Numbered from the stretch's first letter, positions 6,878 through 15,185 are shown. The stretch: 27,045 nt of DNA from Candidatus Adlerbacteria bacterium (GCA_903840375.1 CAIMFR010000035.1:1-27045), one strand, 5' to 3'. The notes: generated from the letters alone by a model not told the origin. Made by a program: numbers and translations.

Positions 6878-7438
6878 GTGGAACAAGCCCTACATTTACT
6901 TCTGGCATACAGGTATTTCATTTTTGTTCCTCTCACCATCATAGAAGGCCCTATCGCAACGGTCCTGGCGGGTTTTTTGGTGACGCTCGGATACATGGAT
7001 ATTTTCTTGGTCTATACTCTTGCCCTACTCGGAGATTTTATCGGCGACAGCCTGTTGTACGGCTTCGGCAGATGGGGCAAAAATTTCATCCGCAAATACG
7101 GGCATTATATTGGAGCCGGCAAAGAAAAATTAGATAAAGCAAAGACATTCTTCGCACAAAAACACACGAGAGCTGTCGTCATGTCCAAATTATTTCACGG
7201 TGTCGGTTCCACAGGGCTTGTCGCTGCAGGAGTTTTAGCTATACCCTATCGCAGATTCATCAGGACATGTTTTATGGTCACTGTCGCCCAATCCGCGGTG
7301 TTTCTGTTTGTTGGTATTGTGTTCGGTCACGCGTATGAAAGCATCTCGCACTATTTGGATCTGTATGCCTCGACTATCGGCATAATAGTGGTATTGTTGA
7401 TCGTGTCTGCAGTGCTTTACAAGATGTTTAAACGATAG
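6878..7438 (+). CDS. DedA family membrane protein (VTT domain)
   Basis: A membrane protein of 186 residues with the DedA/SNARE-associated layout: an early I-I-E-G-P segment, G-D-F-I-G-D-S-L-L-Y-G-F-G-R-W-G in the middle, and a basic K-L-F-H-G-V-G-S-T-G-L-V-A-A-G-V stretch where other members have F-x-R-x-x-P-G-x-R. DedA proteins are thought to move lipids such as undecaprenyl phosphate or phosphatidylethanolamine between membrane leaflets. The replacement of the usual Arg and Pro in the last motif makes the exact activity uncertain. It starts with GTG and is followed 22 bp later by a glycosyltransferase gene that has no promoter of its own that I can see. Confidence 0.82.
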   Translation: MEQALHLLLAYRYFIFVPLTIIEGPIATVLAGFLVTLGYMDIFLVYTLALLGDFIGDSLLYGFGRWGKNFIRKYGHYIGAGKEKLDKAKTFFAQKHTRAVVMSKLFHGVGSTGLVAAGVLAIPYRRFIRTCFMVTVAQSAVFLFVGIVFGHAYESISHYLDLYASTIGIIVVLLIVSAVLYKMFKR

Positions 7439-7460
7439 CCTAACTCCACACAGATCCTTC

Positions 7461-8645
7461 ATGGGCGACACCAACGAAAAATTGCGCATCGCAATGGTCT
7501 GTGACCCTATCGGCGACTACAGAGCCGGCGTGGTAATCTCGACAATGCGGTTCGCACGATTATTGCGAGAGAAAGGACATCATGTTGTCCTTATAGGCGC
7601 GCGAACAAAACAAAATCCGGAACACGACTACTATCACGGCATCAAGGCATATCGTTTTCGCAGCATTCCATTGCCAAGGTCCGACGGATGGCGTCTTGCG
7701 TTTCCTACCGTAAATGAAGTTAAAAAAATCTTGCGGGACGAACGGATCGACATCATGCACGTGGTTCTACCCATGTCCTGCGCACTTATTGCAATAAAGG
7801 CAGCGCGTTCGCTCGACGTTAAGATAGTCGCGCATTCACATTCTCAACCGGAAAATCTGTTCATGGACGCTCCGAAGGTCTTACGGCCTTTTCTGGATGG
7901 CATGTGGAATAAGTATCTTGCTTGGATCTACAGCAAAGCTGAGACTATTATTTATCCGTCCGAAATGGCGCGTCGATTGCTCTGCAACCTCACAGCCAAT
8001 GACAAGCATTCTGTGGTAATAAGTAACGGCATAAACACCGAGGAATTCAAGAAGATCGATGTTGGTAACTTTTATGAGCGATACGCAATATCCCGCAATA
8101 CGACAAACATATTGTTCGTCGGAAGATTGTTCCCGGAAAAATCCGTGGACACACTCATCCGCGCGGTGCCATATATAATGGCAACATGCCCAGACGTTCA
8201 CGTGATGATAGTCGGCGGAGGATATCTTCGACCAAAACTCGAAGACCTCGTCGACACACTCGGCATCCGAGATCATATTACGTTTTTGGGATTGGTTAGC
8301 GAGGAGGATAAGATACTTGCATACAATGCGTGTGATATCTTCGTACTGCCGTCATTTGCCGAGTTGGAAGGAATGGTGGTACTTGAAGCTATGGCATGCG
8401 GAAAACCCATCATTGTGGCCGATTCTGAAATGAGTGCGTCCAGATATTTTGTCGACGGCAACGGATTCTTATTTGAAACTTCGAATCCGAAACACCTCGC
8501 GGAACAGACGTTACGTTTGATCACCGATACGGAACTTCGCAAGAAAATGGGCGAGGCGAGCCTGATGAATAGCAAACGATACGATATACACAGAAGCGTA
8601 GATACGTTGATAGACGTATACTACGGAGCACTCAAGAGCCTATGA
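7461..8645 (+). CDS. GT4 family glycosyltransferase, possibly lipid-directed
   Basis: A two-domain (GT-B) glycosyltransferase of 394 residues. The N-terminal domain has the G-x-V-I-S-T-M-R-F-A-R-L-L acceptor-side loop; the C-terminal domain starts near I-L-F-V-G-R-L-F-P-E-K-S-V-D-T-L-I-R and contains the E-x7-E motif in A-E-L-E-G-M-V-V-L-E-A-M-A-C-G-K-P, which binds the nucleotide sugar. The A-E-L-E-G variant is reminiscent of diacylglycerol glucosyltransferases, so a glycolipid product is possible but not shown. It follows dedA by 22 bp and overlaps the next gene by ATGA, which suggests translational coupling with the hydrolase. No Shine-Dalgarno sequence is seen. Confidence 0.85.
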   Translation: MGDTNEKLRIAMVCDPIGDYRAGVVISTMRFARLLREKGHHVVLIGARTKQNPEHDYYHGIKAYRFRSIPLPRSDGWRLAFPTVNEVKKILRDERIDIMHVVLPMSCALIAIKAARSLDVKIVAHSHSQPENLFMDAPKVLRPFLDGMWNKYLAWIYSKAETIIYPSEMARRLLCNLTANDKHSVVISNGINTEEFKKIDVGNFYERYAISRNTTNILFVGRLFPEKSVDTLIRAVPYIMATCPDVHVMIVGGGYLRPKLEDLVDTLGIRDHITFLGLVSEEDKILAYNACDIFVLPSFAELEGMVVLEAMACGKPIIVADSEMSASRYFVDGNGFLFETSNPKHLAEQTLRLITDTELRKKMGEASLMNSKRYDIHRSVDTLIDVYYGALKSL

Positions 8646-9451
8646 AAGAATCATACTTACCCTCGAAGAATATTTATTACCGGACAAATGATTTCGTCGC
8701 AGGACGACCGACGCTGGTTTTCGTACATGGACTTTCCGGAAGCTCATCGGCATGGGATGCATACGAAAAAACTTTTGAAAACATATGCAACATCCTGTCA
8801 TTCGACATGCGGGGACACGGTCTGTCGTGGAAACCTAAGGGATACGAATCCTACCGCATAGAAGATTTTGCGGACGATTTACACGAAATCGCAGAATATC
8901 TTCATATAGAAAAATATATATTGATCGGCCATTCCTTGGGCAGCCTAGTCGTATTGGCTTTTCTCATGAAGTATCAGGATGAGGTTGAAAAAGTTATATT
9001 TCTCGCCGCAAACTACAACATTCGGGAAATGAACAGGGCAAAGTTAATAAGTCCGTTCATTGCGACAGGAATATCCATACTGAAACGCCTTCCCTTTCCT
9101 CTTAAAATTCGCGGACATATCGATTACGCCCTATACCCAAACTCCGGCGACTGGAATATTCCAAGGATGTTCGCAGATATAAAGAATACAAATCTCCGTG
9201 TGTATTTATATGCAACCAAACAGTCATACAATTTCGACGGCAGTGATTTTCTTGAGGAAATACACTTACCGACTTTGATTATCCACGGAGAAAACGATAC
9301 AATATTTCCAGTAGAGCGCGGCAGGTTAATGGCAGAAAAGATAAAGGGGTCTAAGTTTGTTATACTTGAAGATGCAGACCACATACTCGTACTCAACAAA
9401 CCGCGCGAGATCTCCGATGAAATAAAAAAATTCGTGTTTGGCACAAAATAA
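8642..9451 (+). CDS. Alpha/beta hydrolase
   Basis: A protein of 269 residues of the alpha/beta-hydrolase fold. Visible are the oxyanion V-F-V-H-G-L-S-G-S-S (about 26-35), the nucleophile elbow G-H-S-L-G-S, the acid in H-G-E-N-D-T-I-F-P and the catalytic His in D-A-D-H-I-L. It has no signal peptide or membrane helix. Substrate specificity cannot be read from the sequence; an ester or lipid substrate fits the neighbours. It overlaps the glycosyltransferase by 4 bp and the next gene starts one base after its stop, so the three form one unit. Confidence 0.85.
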   Translation: MKESYLPSKNIYYRTNDFVAGRPTLVFVHGLSGSSSAWDAYEKTFENICNILSFDMRGHGLSWKPKGYESYRIEDFADDLHEIAEYLHIEKYILIGHSLGSLVVLAFLMKYQDEVEKVIFLAANYNIREMNRAKLISPFIATGISILKRLPFPLKIRGHIDYALYPNSGDWNIPRMFADIKNTNLRVYLYATKQSYNFDGSDFLEEIHLPTLIIHGENDTIFPVERGRLMAEKIKGSKFVILEDADHILVLNKPREISDEIKKFVFGTK

Positions 9452-9452
9452 A

Positions 9453-10121
9453 ATGAAAAATGCAAGAGAGAAGTTCATGAATCGCTATAGAACCTTTCGC
9501 CTATCGCGCGCAGAACGTTCATCAGCCCTGTTCATGTTCGTCCTGTTCCTTATATCGATCGTCGCCAACTATTCCGCAAGCATATACGCTACACATAGCG
9601 CAAGCAACACGGTCACGGACATAATTTTGTCAAACACACCAGCCTTCGACGTAGACGGAATCCTCGTATATGGTGCAACGGCGATGGCACTATTCATTCT
9701 CTTCATCATCGTCATTCATCCAAAACGGATTGTGTTTGCATTGCAAAGCCTCGGCTTGTTTTTCTTTACGCGAGCAATATTCATATCACTCACGCATTTG
9801 CGAACATTTCCCACACACACGCCGGTCGCTTTTTTTAATCCTATCGGTGCGTTCTTGGGTAGGGCATTACTGTATGGTGATGATCTGTTTTTTTCCGGAC
9901 ACACCGGTATACCATTCCTCATGGCGCTGCTCTTCTGGCCGAATAAATTATTGCGCTACTTTTTCCTTGCGTGCTCAGTGTTTTTTGCCATCGCCGTACT
10001 GCTTGGACATGTTCACTATACGATAGACGTCGCGTCCGCATTCTTCATCACCTACGGCGTGTACAAGATCGCTTGTTACCTTTTCCCCAGGGACTACGCA
10101 CTCTTCTTGTTGGAAGAGTAG
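9453..10121 (+). CDS. PAP2-related membrane protein, sphingomyelin synthase-like
   Basis: A membrane protein of 222 residues with about six hydrophobic segments after a basic N-terminus. Two motifs identify it: G-D-D-L-F-F-S-G-H-T in the middle and G-H-V-H-Y-T-I-D-V-A-S-A-F-F near the end. They match the D3 and D4 motifs of sphingomyelin synthases (PAP2_C), where the two His and the Asp form the catalytic triad for moving a phospho-alcohol headgroup or cleaving it. In a bacterium the substrate may be a phospholipid headgroup or phosphatidate. The in-frame TTG at 9438 is rejected as start because it lies inside the hydrolase gene; ATG 9453 follows the previous stop by one base. Confidence 0.8.
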   Translation: MKNAREKFMNRYRTFRLSRAERSSALFMFVLFLISIVANYSASIYATHSASNTVTDIILSNTPAFDVDGILVYGATAMALFILFIIVIHPKRIVFALQSLGLFFFTRAIFISLTHLRTFPTHTPVAFFNPIGAFLGRALLYGDDLFFSGHTGIPFLMALLFWPNKLLRYFFLACSVFFAIAVLLGHVHYTIDVASAFFITYGVYKIACYLFPRDYALFLLEE

Positions 10122-10127
10122 TATACT
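10122..10127 (+). promoter_or_regulatory. -10 box TATACT of the cupin gene
   Basis: TATACT follows the TAG stop of the preceding gene without any gap and ends six bases before ATG 10134. A leaderless message is predicted. No convincing -35 is seen. Confidence 0.5.
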
Positions 10128-10133
10128 ATCTAC

Positions 10134-10493
10134 ATGAACACGGAACATCTTTCACACTACGTAAAAGATGAACGACCGTGGGGCAACTTCGAGCAGTTCA
10201 CTCTCAATGAAAAGTCGACGGTCAAAGTTATCACGGTGAAAGCCGGTGAAGCATTTAGCCTGCAAACACATGAACACCGAGGTGAATTCTGGCATATTCT
10301 TTCAGGTTCAGGAGAAATAACCGTTGATACCGAGACGTACGAAGCACATGCCGGCGACAATTTTTTCGTACCAAAACAGACTAAACATAGGGTACAAGCC
10401 GCACAGAATGACATAGTGTTTCTCGAAATAACATTCGGCGATTTTGACGAAAAAGACATTATTAGGCTTGAAGATAACTACGGGCGAACGTAG
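10134..10493 (+). CDS. Mannose-6-phosphate isomerase, type II cupin
   Basis: A single-domain cupin of 119 residues. It begins with the E-R-P-W-G-N-F-E motif of the isomerase domain found at the C-terminus of bifunctional ManC/AlgA proteins. Cupin motif 1 is H-E-H-R-G-E-F-W-H-I-L-S-G-S-G and motif 2 is G-D-N-F-F-V-P-K-Q-T-K-H-R-V, giving the metal-binding His and Glu. The expected reaction is mannose-6-phosphate to fructose-6-phosphate. The guanylyltransferase half of ManC is absent here. The nearby GH130 and phosphomannomutase-like genes fit a mannose pathway. A nucleotide-sugar epimerase-type or regulatory cupin is a less likely alternative. Confidence 0.82.
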   Translation: MNTEHLSHYVKDERPWGNFEQFTLNEKSTVKVITVKAGEAFSLQTHEHRGEFWHILSGSGEITVDTETYEAHAGDNFFVPKQTKHRVQAAQNDIVFLEITFGDFDEKDIIRLEDNYGRT

Positions 10494-10496
10494 GAG
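10492..10496 (+). promoter_or_regulatory. Shine-Dalgarno AGGAG before the first GH130 gene
   Basis: AGGAG overlaps the TAG stop of the cupin gene and stands 12 nt before ATG 10509. No -10 box is visible at the usual distance, so this gene probably depends on the cupin transcript. The spacing is rather long. Confidence 0.35.
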
Positions 10497-10508
10497 CGCA
10501 ACAAGTAC

Positions 10509-11651
10509 ATGCACATCGCGATTTTCATAGGTGTCGCCATTTTGCTTATCGGCTTTGCGTTGTTCATATTTTTCTCGCAATTCGGCAGGAAGCTACTCGC
10601 CGGTCGAAGTCACCCACCACACCTTGAGCGTTTCCAGAATAATCCGATCCTCTCACCAATCCAGAGTCATTGGTGGGAATCAGAAGCGGTTTTTAATCCT
10701 GCTACCTGGTATGACGGTTCGCGTGTGCACATGCTCTATCGCGCGCTGGGTAAAGACGGTGTGTCGCGTATCGGATACGCATCGAGCAGCGACGGAATAC
10801 ATTTCGATCGTCTTCCCTACCCCGTATTCTCTCCCGATGGTGTTTTGGATATTATGAAACATCGCCGTTGCACATCGCCGGCGCGTCTGACGTATGACAC
10901 GGTCAATAATCCCTCCGGCGGCGGGTGGGGCGGCTCAGAAGATCCGCGCATGGTAAATATCGACGGTATCGTGTATGTGACATTCAATATGTTCAACGGC
11001 TGGAATTCCATGCGTATCGGACTGCTTACCATAGATGAGAATGACATGAAGCATGGGATATGGAACTGGAAGTTCTCGGTACTCTCAGCGCCCGGCAGAC
11101 ATAAAAATTGGGCACTGTTCCCCGAAAAAATAAACGGCAAATTCGCCTTATTCCACAACCTTTTCCACGCGAACCCGTCGCGCGTTTGCGTCAATTATTT
11201 CGACAAAGTTGAGTTGCCGGACCATCTTCCGCCGTTTGAAAGCCCGGACCCGCAGCGAGCTCCGAACCGCATTCTCGGGTGGCATCACCGCACTCGCAGC
11301 ATTGGTGCGCCACCTATCAAGACAGAGGACGGCTGGCTTGTGCTATACCACGCAATGGATAAAGACGATCCCGAAAGATATAAAGTCGGCGCACTGATGC
11401 TTGACCTTAAAGACCCGACAAAAGTCTTATATCGTTCCGTCCGACCGATCCTCGAACCGGATATGTGGTATGAAAATGACTGGAAACCGGGCATCGTTTA
11501 CACCACGGGCGCTGTGATAAAGGGTGACGAATTACTGGTCTACTATGGTGGCGGAGACAAACATATTGCGGCAGCACATACAAATCTCCACGACTTTTTG
11601 CACAGTTTGAAAACACATCAGCCGGTCAAATTAAAAGAAGCCGTTGTATAA
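10509..11651 (+). CDS. GH130 family glycoside phosphorylase/hydrolase with N-terminal membrane anchor
   Basis: A protein of 380 residues. Residues 3-23 form one membrane helix, followed by basic residues (R-K-L-L-A-G-R), which suggests by the positive-inside rule that the enzyme faces the cytoplasm. The five-bladed propeller domain follows, with N-P-I-L-S-P, the general-acid motif G-S-E-D-P-R (Asp145) and G-W-L-V-L-Y-H (His281). GH130 members act on beta-mannosides, many by phosphorolysis yielding mannose-1-phosphate. Compared with the next protein it has an insertion around 110-140 rich in Gly. The N-terminal anchor is unusual for the family. Its stop codon lies inside the -10 box of the next gene. 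Confidence 0.8.
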   Translation: MHIAIFIGVAILLIGFALFIFFSQFGRKLLAGRSHPPHLERFQNNPILSPIQSHWWESEAVFNPATWYDGSRVHMLYRALGKDGVSRIGYASSSDGIHFDRLPYPVFSPDGVLDIMKHRRCTSPARLTYDTVNNPSGGGWGGSEDPRMVNIDGIVYVTFNMFNGWNSMRIGLLTIDENDMKHGIWNWKFSVLSAPGRHKNWALFPEKINGKFALFHNLFHANPSRVCVNYFDKVELPDHLPPFESPDPQRAPNRILGWHHRTRSIGAPPIKTEDGWLVLYHAMDKDDPERYKVGALMLDLKDPTKVLYRSVRPILEPDMWYENDWKPGIVYTTGAVIKGDELLVYYGGGDKHIAAAHTNLHDFLHSLKTHQPVKLKEAVV

Positions 11652-11652
11652 T
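11647..11652 (+). promoter_or_regulatory. Consensus -10 TATAAT of the double GH130 gene, contains the upstream stop
   Basis: TATAAT at 11647-11652 contains the TAA stop (11649-11651) of the preceding gene and ends 7 nt before ATG 11660. A leaderless message is predicted. Confidence 0.55.
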
Positions 11653-11659
11653 ACACGAC

Positions 11660-13582
11660 ATGTACGTCATACGCCGATCACCAAATAATCCTATACTCGC
11701 TCCATTCGCCGATGTGCAGTGGGAATCTCGCGGCACTTTCAACGGTTGTCCCGTCAAACACAATGGCATGACATATCTTCTCTACCGCGCACTAAGCAAG
11801 CCCGACGCGCTCATGGCTCCCGGTGGAATTTCCAGTATCGGCAAGGCTGTATCTCTCGACGGAAAAGAGTTTCGCGGTCGACGTCAGTTCATCGCTCCGG
11901 AAGAATCATGGGATAAATATGGTTGCGAGGATCCGCGAGTCACCTTCTTCGAGGGCAAGTATGTCATCTTCTATACCGCACTCGGAGGAATGCCGTTCAA
12001 TGCCGGGAATATTAAAGTCGCAGTCGCTTTATCAAAAGACCTCGAGCATATAGACGAGCGACATCTGGTGACACCATTCAATGCGAAAGCCATGGCGCTT
12101 TTCCCGGAACGCATCGATGGGAAGATCACCGTCATACTCACAGTCCATACCGATGAACCACCTGCGCGCATCGCGATAGCTCAATGCGACAGACTTGAAG
12201 AACTGTGGGACATCTCCTTCTGGGAGACTTGGTACTCTCAACTTGAAGACCACATAATCAATCCTCTGCGTTTCGAGCATGACCACATAGAGGTCGGTTC
12301 GCCGCCTATCAAAACAAAGGACGGTTGGCTGATGTTCTATTCCTATATACAAAATTATTTCGGCGGAGGCGATCGTGTCTTCGGTATCGAAGCCATGCTG
12401 CTCGGTTTGCACGATCCGCACAAGATAGTCGGCATTACAAAAGGTCCTATCATGGTTCCGGAAGAAAATTATGAGCGCTATGGTGTCGTACCGAACATAA
12501 TCTTTCCGTCCGGAGTAATACTCGAAGGCAACCGCCTCGACATCTATTACGGCGCAGCAGATACCGTGTGCGCTAGTGCATCTCTACACCTCCCTGACCT
12601 GATGAATGCACTAATACCTGCAAGGCGAGTAGAACTAATGGTTCGAGCAAAAGAGAACCCGATATTAACCCCAATGCACGAACATGCTTGGGAATCGAGA
12701 GCGGTGTTCAACGCCGCAACCATAGATCTTGAAGGCACCGTTCGCATCCTCTATCGCGCAATGTCAGAGGACAACACATCAGTCATCGGCTACGCAGAGA
12801 GCAAGAACGGCATTAAGATAACCGAGCGCGATGAAAAACCGGCATATGTGCCGCGCGAGAACTTCGAGATGAAGATGGGTTCTTCGACCGGCAACTCCGG
12901 ATGTGAAGATCCTCGCATCGTCAAGATCGGAAGCACTTTGTACATGTTCTATACAGCGTACGACGGCGTTCATCCGCCACATGTTGCCATGTCTTCAATA
13001 TCTCAGAAAGACTTTTTGGCCAAAAAGTGGGACAAGTGGAGCACGCCTATCATAACTACGCCGGAAAATTATGACGACAAGGATACCTGCATCATGTCGA
13101 GCAAAATAGGCGACAAGTTCGTCATCATCCACCGCATTGAAAGCCAGATCTGCGCCGACTTCCTCGACACGCTCGACTTCACAAAGGAACGTGTCTCGCG
13201 CTGCATCGACATCATGAGTCCGCGCCCCGGTTCTTGGGACAGCAAGAGGATAGGCATCGCCGGGCCGCCACTCAAAACAGCCAAAGGTTGGCTTCTGATC
13301 TACCACGGCGTGTCAAAGACCGGCACATATCGTCTCGGCGCAGCATTGCTCGACCTTAAAAATCCGTCCATTGTCATCTCGCGCACTGTCGACACCATAT
13401 TCGAACCTCTCGAGTCGTATGAACGTGTCGGACAAGTACCAAATGTAGTATTCTCGTGTGGTATGGTTGAGAGAGACGATGAATTATTCATATACTACGG
13501 AGGTGCGGATTCGTGCCTAGGAGTCGCAAAGATACCGCTCAAAAAATTATTACAAATTCTGCTTCCTGCTTCACTAAAATAG
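11660..13582 (+). CDS. Tandem GH130 protein (two fused GH130 domains)
   Basis: A protein of 640 residues made of two GH130 propellers (about 1-320 and 325-640). Each starts with N-P-I-L-x-P and W-E-S-R and each has C-E-D-P-R (Asp91 and Asp417), the likely general acid. The second domain keeps G-W-L-L-I-Y-H-G (His549); the first has G-W-L-M-F-Y-S-Y, with Ser228 where the His is expected. The first domain keeps A-L-F-P-E-R, which the second has lost (C-I-M-S-S-K). So the two halves have diverged in complementary places; one may be a hydrolase or have a binding role. No signal peptide or membrane helix is seen. Typical GH130 proteins have one domain of about 300-390 residues. Confidence 0.85.
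   Translation: MYVIRRSPNNPILAPFADVQWESRGTFNGCPVKHNGMTYLLYRALSKPDALMAPGGISSIGKAVSLDGKEFRGRRQFIAPEESWDKYGCEDPRVTFFEGKYVIFYTALGGMPFNAGNIKVAVALSKDLEHIDERHLVTPFNAKAMALFPERIDGKITVILTVHTDEPPARIAIAQCDRLEELWDISFWETWYSQLEDHIINPLRFEHDHIEVGSPPIKTKDGWLMFYSYIQNYFGGGDRVFGIEAMLLGLHDPHKIVGITKGPIMVPEENYERYGVVPNIIFPSGVILEGNRLDIYYGAADTVCASASLHLPDLMNALIPARRVELMVRAKENPILTPMHEHAWESRAVFNAATIDLEGTVRILYRAMSEDNTSVIGYAESKNGIKITERDEKPAYVPRENFEMKMGSSTGNSGCEDPRIVKIGSTLYMFYTAYDGVHPPHVAMSSISQKDFLAKKWDKWSTPIITTPENYDDKDTCIMSSKIGDKFVIIHRIESQICADFLDTLDFTKERVSRCIDIMSPRPGSWDSKRIGIAGPPLKTAKGWLLIYHGVSKTGTYRLGAALLDLKNPSIVISRTVDTIFEPLESYERVGQVPNVVFSCGMVERDDELFIYYGGADSCLGVAKIPLKKLLQILLPASLK
13575..13580 (+). promoter_or_regulatory. -10 box TAAAAT of the phosphomannomutase-like gene
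   Basis: TAAAAT shares its last T with the TAG stop (13580-13582) of the tandem GH130 gene and ends six bases before ATG 13587. A leaderless message is predicted. Confidence 0.45.
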
Positions 13583-13586
13583 ATTC

Positions 13587-14381
13587 ATGGAAACATCTAC
13601 TACGATAAAACTGGTTGCGTTCGACTTGGATGGAACACTCACGGAAAGCAAAATGAACATGACGTCGGAGATGGGCGAGCTTCTCGCGCAACTTTTGGAA
13701 CGCCTTCCGGTCGCGGTAATGTCCGGAGCAGCTTTCCATCAATTTGAAAATCAATTTCTTGCCTTTATGCCGTTAAATGCAAAACTTGAACGACTGTATT
13801 TATTCCCCACTAACGCAGCACGTTGTTATGTATTTCGTGACGGCAAATGGAAGATGCAGTACGATGAGTCGTTTACGGATGCTGAACGGACAAAGATTCT
13901 CAGTGCTCTTGATGCTGCTCTCGTCGAAGTAAATTTCCCAAAACCTGAACACATCTGGGGAGAGCAGACGGAAGATCGCGGATCACAGATCACTTTTTCC
14001 GCCCTGGGTCAGCTGGCGCCAATTCAGGAGAAAAGCAAGTGGGATCCGACGCGGGAGAAACGCCGACCGCTGTACGACGCGCTTGTTCGAAGATTGCCAG
14101 AATTTTCGATCGGCCTCAACGCCACCACGTCTATAGACATCACACGAAAAGGCATCACGAAAGCATATGGCATACAGAAGTTATCCGAAATATCCTGTCT
14201 ACCAATTGCAGAAATGCTCTACGCTGGCGATGCTTTATACCCGGAGGGTAACGATGCTGTGGTCATCGAAAGCGGAGTCCAGACACATGCGGTCATCAAC
14301 GCGTCCGACACCGCGCAACTCATCAAAAATATAATTGCGGAAAAAGAGATAACACTATCCAACAAAAACATTTGCGACTGA
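13587..14381 (+). CDS. HAD-IIB phosphatase/mutase, phosphomannomutase-like
   Basis: A protein of 264 residues. The HAD nucleophile motif is F-D-L-D-G-T-L-T (Asp13, Asp15), followed by M-S-G-A in motif 2 and G-D-A-L-Y-P-E-G-N-D near the C-terminus. Between them lie the cap segments R-G-S-Q-I-T-F-S-A-L-G-Q and F-S-I-G-L-N-A-T-T-S-I-D-I, which line up with the eukaryotic-type phosphomannomutases (PMM) of about 250 residues. PMM interconverts mannose-1-phosphate and mannose-6-phosphate. A sugar-phosphatase role is the alternative. Its place after the GH130 genes supports mannose-1-phosphate as substrate. It converges on truB with a 14-bp gap and no visible terminator. Confidence 0.78.
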   Translation: METSTTIKLVAFDLDGTLTESKMNMTSEMGELLAQLLERLPVAVMSGAAFHQFENQFLAFMPLNAKLERLYLFPTNAARCYVFRDGKWKMQYDESFTDAERTKILSALDAALVEVNFPKPEHIWGEQTEDRGSQITFSALGQLAPIQEKSKWDPTREKRRPLYDALVRRLPEFSIGLNATTSIDITRKGITKAYGIQKLSEISCLPIAEMLYAGDALYPEGNDAVVIESGVQTHAVINASDTAQLIKNIIAEKEITLSNKNICD

Positions 14382-14395
14382 TCGTACAAGCATCT

Positions 14396-15172
14396 TTACC
14401 GAAGTGACTTGCCGCTCTCCCACTCCCCAACTTTCGTACGCAAAATGTGTAGAGCTAATGCTGGAATACTGAGGTCTTTACCAAGCCCGTGCGCTATCGA
14501 GCGTGCATATGTTCCGCTAGAACAGTGAATAGTGATAGTCGCACAAGGAAATTGTCGTTCTCCGACGTCTGAAAGTTCTTTCTTCCAGAGCCGCATTATT
14601 TCCTCTTGGCGAAAATCCCCCGTCACCTTCTCGATATTAGTTTTGATATAAGAAAGCAGTGCAGCCTCGTCCAATTTGTATGTGCCCTTAACCGATATGT
14701 CATAGATACTCACCGTCTTGCGCGGCAATACCAATGCATCGAGCATGTTTCCGCGTGCCCACTCGAACAGCGACTTGCCGTCAACTGTCTTTGAAGAAAA
14801 CGGCGGATATTCTTGCGATACTTTACCTCGGAACTCATTCAAACCCTTCTCGATCGCTTTTCTAGTGACAGCAGATGCGTCGCCTTGTTGCATGACGCGC
14901 CCGAGAATGTCATAGGTGTCCGTCGAGAAGCCGAAGAGAATGTCGAGCGTGTATTCCTTTGCCATGTCGAGATATTTATCACGCCGCTTGTTCGCATCTC
15001 CGGCAAGCGCGATAAGTACACCCTCCGCCATCGGGTCGAGCCGTCCGGCGTACGAGAGGACTTCGCCGGCATACTCCGGCTTTTGTATTCGCAACCGATC
15101 GAGGCGCTCCAGAGGCGTCTCGCCGAGCTGTTTGTATAGATTCAGTACATTTCCTGCTGCAGTATCGTTCAT
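14396..15172 (-). CDS. truB: tRNA pseudouridine(55) synthase TruB
   Basis: A protein of 258 residues. The catalytic motif Y-A-G-R-L-D-P-M-A-E-G-V-L holds Asp46. Further TruB landmarks are K-E-Y-T-L, the Q-E-Y-P-P-F-S-S-K-x-V-D-G-K-S-L-F-E-W-A-R stretch (motif with substrate-contacting residues) and C-S-S-G-T-Y-A-R-S-I-A-H-G-L-G. It makes pseudouridine 55 in the T-loop of tRNAs. The C-terminal PUA domain of E. coli TruB is absent, as in many short forms. It is divergent from hisS, and the two promoters overlap. Confidence 0.92.
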   Translation of the reverse strand: MNDTAAGNVLNLYKQLGETPLERLDRLRIQKPEYAGEVLSYAGRLDPMAEGVLIALAGDANKRRDKYLDMAKEYTLDILFGFSTDTYDILGRVMQQGDASAVTRKAIEKGLNEFRGKVSQEYPPFSSKTVDGKSLFEWARGNMLDALVLPRKTVSIYDISVKGTYKLDEAALLSYIKTNIEKVTGDFRQEEIMRLWKKELSDVGERQFPCATITIHCSSGTYARSIAHGLGKDLSIPALALHILRTKVGEWESGKSLR

Positions 15173-15185
15173 ACGGTGTTTCTGT

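Noticed and set aside
14382..14395. Terminator between the phosphomannomutase-like gene and truB
   Set aside because: No hairpin with a T tract is visible in or near the 14-bp convergent gap; the same is true of the 3-bp gap between yqeY and dnaX.
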